Positions 6,198 to 10,091 of a stretch of 10,091 bases of DNA are shown here, in pieces; within the stretch, counting starts at the first letter, position 1, and each line of letters opens with the position of its first letter. The notes beneath the pieces are model-generated. The model did no database searches, was not told the origin of the DNA, and worked only from the letters and a program-made list of their open reading frames with translations. The stretch comes from Trueperaceae bacterium. Its GTDB lineage: Bacteria > Deinococcota > Deinococci > Deinococcales > Trueperaceae. The translations under genes and the position numbers were made by a program. The DNA lies in contig SKWV01000204.1 in the NCBI GenBank assembly GCA_007128755.1, positions 1 to 10,091 of the forward strand. Direction: 5' to 3'.

Positions 6198-7141
6198 GAC
6201 GACCCCGTCCGACGGTACAGGTCGCGCAGGCCGACCAGCATGATCACCAGGCAGGTGGCTGCGACGAGCGTCATGAGGACGACGCCACCGGCGTTGCCGT
6301 AGCCGAGGTGGAAGTTGCGGAGCGCGGCGTTGTAGATCCACAACGAGAGCACCTCGGTGTCGCGCGCGGGCCCACCCCCGGTCATCACGTGGATGATCTC
6401 GAACATCCGGGCATCGATCGTGATGCGGAAGATCACGGTGAAGACGATCGTGGCCCGGAGCATCGGTAGGATCACGAACCACACGCGTTGCCAGTACGCG
6501 GCGCCGTCGATCTTGGCGGCGTCGATGACTTCGTGCGGGAGCCCCTCGAGGGCGGCGTCCATGACCAGGTACACGAACGGTGTCATGAACCAGATGTTCA
6601 CGACGAGGATGGTGATGATGGCCGAGGGCGAACTCGCGGTCCATGCGGGTCCCACGATGCCGGCGAGACCGAGCACCCAGTTCACGAGGCCGAGGTCGGC
6701 CTCGAAGAAGAACGTCTTCCAGACGAGCGTCGAGACGACGGGCGTCATGATCATGGGGATCGTGAGCAGCGCCCGTACCGCGTTCTTCCCGGGGAACGGT
6801 GCTCGGGTGAGGAGCGCCAGGCCGATCCCCAGGACGAGCGTCGTGACGACGCTCACCACGGTGTAGAAGGCGGTCACCCGCATCGCGTTCAGGAACCTGG
6901 CGTCGCCGAAGAGCCTCACGTAGTTGTCGAACAGGACGAAGGAGCGCGCCTGCGGTCGGTGGAAGTGCCAATCGAAGAGGCTGCTGAACATCGCCCACAG
7001 CGTGGGCAGCAGCGCCACGAGCGCCAGGGCGACGATCGTGGGGCCGATGAACATGGCCGTCGCCCGCCAGTCGTAGCGGCTGCGCCGGACCGGCACCTCG
7101 CGCTCGGCGCTGCCGTGACTTCGTGCGCTGCTGCGATTCAC
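6194..7141 (-). CDS. ABC transporter permease, MalF/UgpA-like
   Basis: 315 residues, with a first membrane span at about 28-50 and five more predicted spans. The EAA-type ATPase-docking loop lies at 204-226 (EVIDAAKIDGAAYWQ...VILP), and FDNYVRLF and MTGGGPARDTEVLSLWIY are hallmarks of MalF/UgpA-type permeases. It pairs with the next permease to form the channel of a CUT1-type importer. Start choice: the GTG at 7141 has GAGG 6 bases upstream. A GTG at 7174 would add 11 Pro/Arg-rich residues but lies inside the strong hairpin at 7163-7187. A third possible GTG lies 16 codons in. The gap to the binding-protein stop is 65 bases. Confidence 0.93.
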   Translation of the reverse strand: MNRSSARSHGSAEREVPVRRSRYDWRATAMFIGPTIVALALVALLPTLWAMFSSLFDWHFHRPQARSFVLFDNYVRLFGDARFLNAMRVTAFYTVVSVVTTLVLGIGLALLTRAPFPGKNAVRALLTIPMIMTPVVSTLVWKTFFFEADLGLVNWVLGLAGIVGPAWTASSPSAIITILVVNIWFMTPFVYLVMDAALEGLPHEVIDAAKIDGAAYWQRVWFVILPMLRATIVFTVIFRITIDARMFEIIHVMTGGGPARDTEVLSLWIYNAALRNFHLGYGNAGGVVLMTLVAATCLVIMLVGLRDLYRRTGSS

Positions 7142-7162
7142 CTGCGACCTCGGCGGCGTGGG

Positions 7163-7187
7163 GCGGGGCGGCACGGAGCCGCCCCGC
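7163..7187 (-). promoter_or_regulatory. GC-rich hairpin between binding-protein and permease genes
   Basis: A perfect inverted repeat with 10-bp arms (GCGGGGCGGC / GCCGCCCCGC) and a 5-base loop, in the gap after the binding-protein stop. No T-run follows, so it is not a standard intrinsic terminator. In many importer operons a hairpin at this point stabilises the upstream message or partly terminates transcription, so that binding protein is made in excess over the membrane subunits. That role is inferred from position. Confidence 0.6.
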
Positions 7188-7206
7188 GATCATGACGGTG
7201 GTGCGA

Positions 7207-8562
7207 TCAGCGGACGGCCCGGAGCAGGTCGTCGACGCGCTCGTGCGCCGAGCGAGCGGCCTCCTCGGGCGTGAGGCGACCGAGCGCGACGTTGTGCCAC
7301 GTCTCGGCCATGACCTCGAAGATCTCGTTCGAGTTCGGGACCGTCGGGCGCTGCTTGGTCGTGGTCGCGAGCAGGTGGTTTGCCACCGGGAAGAAGTCGC
7401 TCGCCCATGGCCACGTCTCGCTCACCTCGGGGGCGGCGTAGACGTCCGTCAGGGTGGCGGCGCCACCGCTCAAGTACCACTCGAGCGCGCGCCCCTCGTC
7501 GGCGAAGAGCCACGTGAGCAGATCGAACGCGGCCTCGGGATTCGCGGAATCGGCGGTGATCGCCAGGCCGCCGCCACCGAGCACCGTGAAGCCGTGGTCG
7601 AGGCCGCTCCCGGGAGCGTAGGGGGGTGGCGCGTACCCGATCGAGCCGGCGACCGCAGGGCAGCTCTCGGGATCGTTCGCGTCGAGTCCGATGTGGAACC
7701 AGCCGGCGGACATCGCGAGGCGGCCGTCACAGAGCATCGGGATGTGGTCACCGTAGTCCCAACCGAGTGAGCCGGCCGGCTGCGACGCCTGGAGGCGCCG
7801 GGCGAACTCGAACGCCTCGACCACGCGCGGGTCGTCGAGCGTGGCGTTGAAGTCGGCGTCGTAGTACTCGCCGCCGAACGTCCAGATCCAGGGCAGGATG
7901 TGGAGGTTGCCGTAGGCCGTGCCGCCTTGCGGATAGGCGAAGCCGTACATGTCGTCCCGAGTGAAGAACTCGGCGACGTCGAGGAACTGATCGGTCGTCA
8001 TCGGCTCCTCGATCGTCGGGATCGGCAGCTCGTAGCCGTAGCGTTCCTGGAATGCCGCGCGCTCGTCGGGGTCCTGGAAGAGGTCCTCGCGGTACAGGAA
8101 GACGCTCGTGTCGGCCAGGTACGGGTACGCCCAGATCGCATCGTCGGGTCCGTAGCGGTTGATGTCGATGGCGGCGGCGAGGAAGCGGTCGGTGTCGAGG
8201 CCGTGCTCTTCGAACAGGTCGTCGAGGGGCCGGACGTAACCGGCGTCGATGAGCGTGGCCATGAACCCGGGCGAGAGGTAGACGATGTCGTAGTAGCCGG
8301 TCCCCGCCGCGAACTCGAGCATCATCTTGTCGAACAGGGCGTCGAAGGAGAGCTGCTCGACGTCGACGCGGGCGCCGGTCTCCGCCTCGAACGCACGCAC
8401 GAGGGGCAAGTAGGCGTCCGAGATGCCCCGTGCGAGGTCACCGATGGTGATCACCGTGCCCTCGTGCGGCCTGTCTTGGGCCTGCGCGGTCGCCGCCCCG
8501 AGCACCAGGGCCAGAGCGACGAGCCACGAGGTCGCCAGTTGCGAGAACGGTGTGCGTCCCAT
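7207..8562 (-). CDS. Extracellular solute-binding protein of an ABC importer
   Basis: 451 residues. A signal peptide (residues 1-28) has a basic start, a hydrophobic core LVALALVLGA and an AQA cleavage motif at 26-28, and no lipobox cysteine, so the protein is probably free in the periplasm. The mature part resembles family 1 (MalE/UgpB-type) binding proteins: an N-terminal lobe ending in YDIVYLSPGFMATLIDAGYVRPLDDL, then YLADTSVFLYREDLF, FTFGGEYYD-like and GGGGLAITADSANPEAAFDLLTWL segments. The many Trp, Tyr and Asp residues suit a polar or sugar-like ligand, but the solute is unknown. The ATG start at 8562 has AGGAGG 6 bases upstream. An in-frame GTG at 8580 overlaps the previous stop as GTGA but is less well placed. 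The hairpin at 7163-7187 follows its stop. Confidence 0.93.
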   Translation of the reverse strand: MGRTPFSQLATSWLVALALVLGAATAQAQDRPHEGTVITIGDLARGISDAYLPLVRAFEAETGARVDVEQLSFDALFDKMMLEFAAGTGYYDIVYLSPGFMATLIDAGYVRPLDDLFEEHGLDTDRFLAAAIDINRYGPDDAIWAYPYLADTSVFLYREDLFQDPDERAAFQERYGYELPIPTIEEPMTTDQFLDVAEFFTRDDMYGFAYPQGGTAYGNLHILPWIWTFGGEYYDADFNATLDDPRVVEAFEFARRLQASQPAGSLGWDYGDHIPMLCDGRLAMSAGWFHIGLDANDPESCPAVAGSIGYAPPPYAPGSGLDHGFTVLGGGGLAITADSANPEAAFDLLTWLFADEGRALEWYLSGGAATLTDVYAAPEVSETWPWASDFFPVANHLLATTTKQRPTVPNSNEIFEVMAETWHNVALGRLTPEEAARSAHERVDDLLRAVR

Positions 8563-8576
8563 GTCGATCCTCCTCT

Positions 8577-9242
8577 TCACGCCGTCTGGCGCGTCGGTCG
8601 AGCCGTGGTGGCATAGACGCCCGGCTGGAGCGAGCCGTTGAGCGCGTCGATGATGGCCAGGCAGTACTCGGGGAGGTCGTCTGGACAGCGGCTGGTGATC
8701 ACGTTGCCGTCGACGACCGCCGCGGCATCCGTCACGTCGCCGCCGGCGTTCCTCAGGTCGTCCCGGATCATCTCGACGCCGGCGACCTTGCGACCACGCA
8801 CGATGTCGGTCCCCTGGGTCGCGTCCGTCGAGATGAGGAGCTGCGGCCCGTGGCAGATCGCGGTCACCCACTTGCCCGCCTTGTGCATCTCGGCGACGAA
8901 GCGCATCGTCGGCTCGTCGACGCGCAGGAAGTCCGGCGCGAACCCGCCCGGCACCACCACGGCGTCGTAGTCGGCAGCGCGGAGGCCGGTGGTCTCGACG
9001 TGCTCGTAGCGCAACCCTTCGGCGAGCGCGATGAACGGGACCGTCGACCCGAAGCGACCCGTGATCGGCTTCGTGGGATGGAGCGTCCGGGCGTGGAAGT
9101 GCGCGAAGGCGTCCTTGGGCAAGGTGGCGACGGTGATGAAGGCGCCTTCTTCGCTGAGCCGAAGCACCGGGTAGAGCACTTCGACGTCTTCGAACTCGTG
9201 GGCGGTGATGACGACGATCCGCTTGCCGGTGAGTGCTGCCAC
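8577..9242 (-). CDS. DJ-1/PfpI family protein
   Basis: 221 residues with the glutamine-amidotransferase-like fold. The nucleophile elbow is AICHGPQLL with C130, next to H131, and the partner acid is in the HEFEDVEV segment (E18). VVVPGGFAPDFLR (96-108), RDDLRNAGG (160-168) and DGNVITSRCPDDLPEYC (178-194) place it with YhbO/PfpI-type proteins, which are described as glyoxalase/deglycase or chaperone-like stress proteins; the true reaction is debated. It is longer than the usual 170-190 residues because of an insert at about 42-90 and a C-terminal tail. The GTG start at 9242 has GGAGGAGG 8 bases upstream; a GTG at 9290 lies in the palindrome and lacks a binding site. It is the first gene after the promoter, so it opens the transporter operon. 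Confidence 0.9.
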   Translation of the reverse strand: MAALTGKRIVVITAHEFEDVEVLYPVLRLSEEGAFITVATLPKDAFAHFHARTLHPTKPITGRFGSTVPFIALAEGLRYEHVETTGLRAADYDAVVVPGGFAPDFLRVDEPTMRFVAEMHKAGKWVTAICHGPQLLISTDATQGTDIVRGRKVAGVEMIRDDLRNAGGDVTDAAAVVDGNVITSRCPDDLPEYCLAIIDALNGSLQPGVYATTARPTRQTA

Positions 9243-9284
9243 GGTCGGTGCCTCCTCCGCGCGGAGCTCCCCGCGCTCTCTGTA

Positions 9285-9299
9285 TCCCACGATGTGGGA
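9285..9299. promoter_or_regulatory. 15-bp palindrome, candidate operator
   Basis: TCCCAC-GAT-GTGGGA is a perfect 6-bp inverted repeat around a 3-base centre. It would lie at about +16 to +30 relative to the start predicted from the adjacent promoter. IclR-family operators are often palindromes of about 14-15 bp, and an iclR gene lies in this operon, so IclR binding is a reasonable guess but only that. Confidence 0.45.
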
Positions 9300-9320
9300 G
9301 TCACTGCTACCTTTTGGTTC

Positions 9321-9349
9321 AGGATAGGAACGGAACGCGGAGGCGTCAA
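9321..9349 (-). promoter_or_regulatory. Sigma-70-type promoter of the transporter operon
   Basis: TTGACG (9349-9344, five of six consensus matches), a 17-base spacer, and TATCCT (9326-9321, four of six). Transcription would begin near 9314, giving a leader of about 70 nucleotides before the GTG of the DJ-1/PfpI gene. It is the only good promoter seen upstream of the block running down to iclR. Confidence 0.6.
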
Positions 9350-9490
9350 GCCGATCCGTACGTCAGGTCGGGACAGTCGGCCCACGCATGATCGACGGCC
9401 TGAGCCGGCGAACGCGCGCTTCCGGTGCGGCTTCGGCTCCAGCGGGCCTGCCGGTACCGAGCGGGCGGCGGCCGACGGCGCGTCGATCCT

Positions 9491-9832
9491 TCACTCCAGG
9501 CCGAGGTGCAGCCTGAGCCGCGCATCGAGTTGCGCGAGCAGGTCGTCCGGGAGCGCCCCCACCGTCGGGCCGAGACGGGTGCGGGAGACGCTCCGGACCA
9601 GCTCGACCTGCGCCTTGGCGTCGCGGTCGAGGCCGCTCGAGTCGGCGGGCACGAGCACCTGGAAGGGGTAGACGGTGGCGGTGTCGCTGGTCAGCGGCAC
9701 CACCATCACGCTCGTGCCGTGGGCGTTGGCGGCGTCGTTCGTCACGACGATGGCGGGACGGACCTTGGCTGCCTCCGCTCGGCGGGCTGGGTCGAAGTCG
9801 ACGAGCACGATGACGCCCCGTCGAACGCTCAC
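9491..9832 (-). CDS. mazF: MazF/PemK-family toxin endoribonuclease
   Basis: 113 residues, standard length. It opens with VRRGVIVLVDFDP and AAKVRPAIVV (K23, R25, P26), the conserved start of the MazF SH3-like barrel, then MVVPLTS (43-49), DSSGLDRDAKAQVE (65-78) and a C-terminal helix. MazF toxins cleave mRNA at short sequence motifs and are held inactive by the paired antitoxin. The loop before the KxRP motif reads ARRAEA and lacks the Gly-x-Glu found in many chromosomal MazF/PemK proteins. The GTG start at 9832 overlaps the antitoxin stop as GTGA, the normal antitoxin-first order. Cleavage specificity cannot be predicted. Confidence 0.9.
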   Translation of the reverse strand: MSVRRGVIVLVDFDPARRAEAAKVRPAIVVTNDAANAHGTSVMVVPLTSDTATVYPFQVLVPADSSGLDRDAKAQVELVRSVSRTRLGPTVGALPDDLLAQLDARLRLHLGLE

Positions 9833-10086
9833 CAGCGGCTCTCGCCGTCGTCCAGCGCGTCCGCCACCGCGGCCTCGTCCCAGAACTCGCGCTCGGGATC
9901 GTGTTGCCAGGCCTCGGCGTGATCGCGGTAGGCGCGCCGCAAGTCCGCGGTTCGGAGCGCCTCGACCGCCCGTGCGATGACCTCGCTGCGTGTCGCCACC
10001 CCGTGGTGTCGACGGAAGGCGTCGACGAAGTCCACGAGGTCTGGTGGGAGGCTCACCGAGAGCTTCTGGTAGGGCGTGCGAGTCAT
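9829..10086 (-). CDS. Ribbon-helix-helix antitoxin paired with MazF
   Basis: 85 residues. The N-terminal half (about 7-50) fits a ribbon-helix-helix DNA-binding fold: a short strand KLSVSLP, helix PDLVDFVDAFRRHHG, then TRSEVIARAVEALR. The C-terminal half is rich in acidic residues and tryptophan (AEAWQHDPEREFWDE, DDGESRW), as expected of the flexible tail that wraps round and blocks the toxin. It would also repress its own promoter, which lies beyond the window's right edge. The ATG at 10086 is near the window end, and only five upstream bases are visible, so the binding site cannot be judged. Confidence 0.85.
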   Translation of the reverse strand: MTRTPYQKLSVSLPPDLVDFVDAFRRHHGVATRSEVIARAVEALRTADLRRAYRDHAEAWQHDPEREFWDEAAVADALDDGESRW

Positions 10087-10091
10087 ACCTA

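Noticed and set aside
1..10091. tRNA, rRNA, CRISPR arrays, insertion sequences, integrase genes
   Set aside because: No repeat-spacer pattern, transposase or integrase motifs, terminal inverted repeats or tRNA-like cloverleaf were recognised by reading; covariance-model and repeat searches could not be run.

Overview
This is a GC-rich bacterial window in which almost every gene lies on the minus strand. Only a truncated gene at the left edge reads on the plus strand. I cannot name the organism. The extracellular binding protein has a plain signal peptide (AQA cleavage motif, no lipobox cysteine). Such proteins are normally lipoproteins in Gram-positive bacteria, so this points to a two-membrane (diderm) GC-rich bacterium, perhaps a little-studied or uncultured lineage. 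Recognisable sigma-70-type promoters (TTGACA or TTGACG with 17-18 base spacers) support ordinary bacterial transcription.

Layout from the left. Positions 1-237 hold the C-terminus of a DinB/DUF1572-like protein (+). Positions 250-1101 hold a RIO-family kinase (-), convergent with it and 12 bases away. Positions 1102-1604 are a non-coding stretch with two promoter-like sequences facing the kinase and an 18-codon leader ORF with a strong ribosome binding site. Positions 1605-3349 hold an overlapping pair: an Asp/Glu-type amino-acid racemase, and upstream of it a PLP enzyme of the D-cysteine desulfhydrase / L-cysteate sulfo-lyase group. Positions 3491-9242 hold a six-gene block read right to left: DJ-1/PfpI-type protein, extracellular solute-binding protein, two ABC permeases, a malate/L-lactate-type (PF02615) dehydrogenase, and an IclR-type regulator. 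A promoter at 9321-9349 and a 15-bp palindrome at 9285-9299 precede it. Positions 9491-10086 hold a MazF-like toxin and its ribbon-helix-helix antitoxin.

How the genes may work together. The 9242-to-3491 block looks like a catabolic operon: a binding protein captures a solute, two permeases import it, an NAD(P)H-dependent 2-oxoacid/2-hydroxyacid dehydrogenase acts on it or a product, and the IclR protein likely senses an intermediate. No ABC ATPase gene is present, so the transporter must borrow one or have one elsewhere. The racemase-lyase pair 141 bases downstream may belong to the same regulon. One hypothesis is that the set handles a three-carbon amino or hydroxy acid such as cysteate/sulfolactate or a D-amino acid.

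The most unusual sequence-level signals are two genes whose best-supported starts are not ATG/GTG/TTG. iclR appears to start at ATA, overlapping the preceding stop as ATAA behind a well-spaced GGAGG. The RIO kinase appears to start at CTG behind AGGAGG, or to carry a one-base indel. Four other gene junctions use the GTGA stop/start overlap, so coupled translation is a recurring device here.
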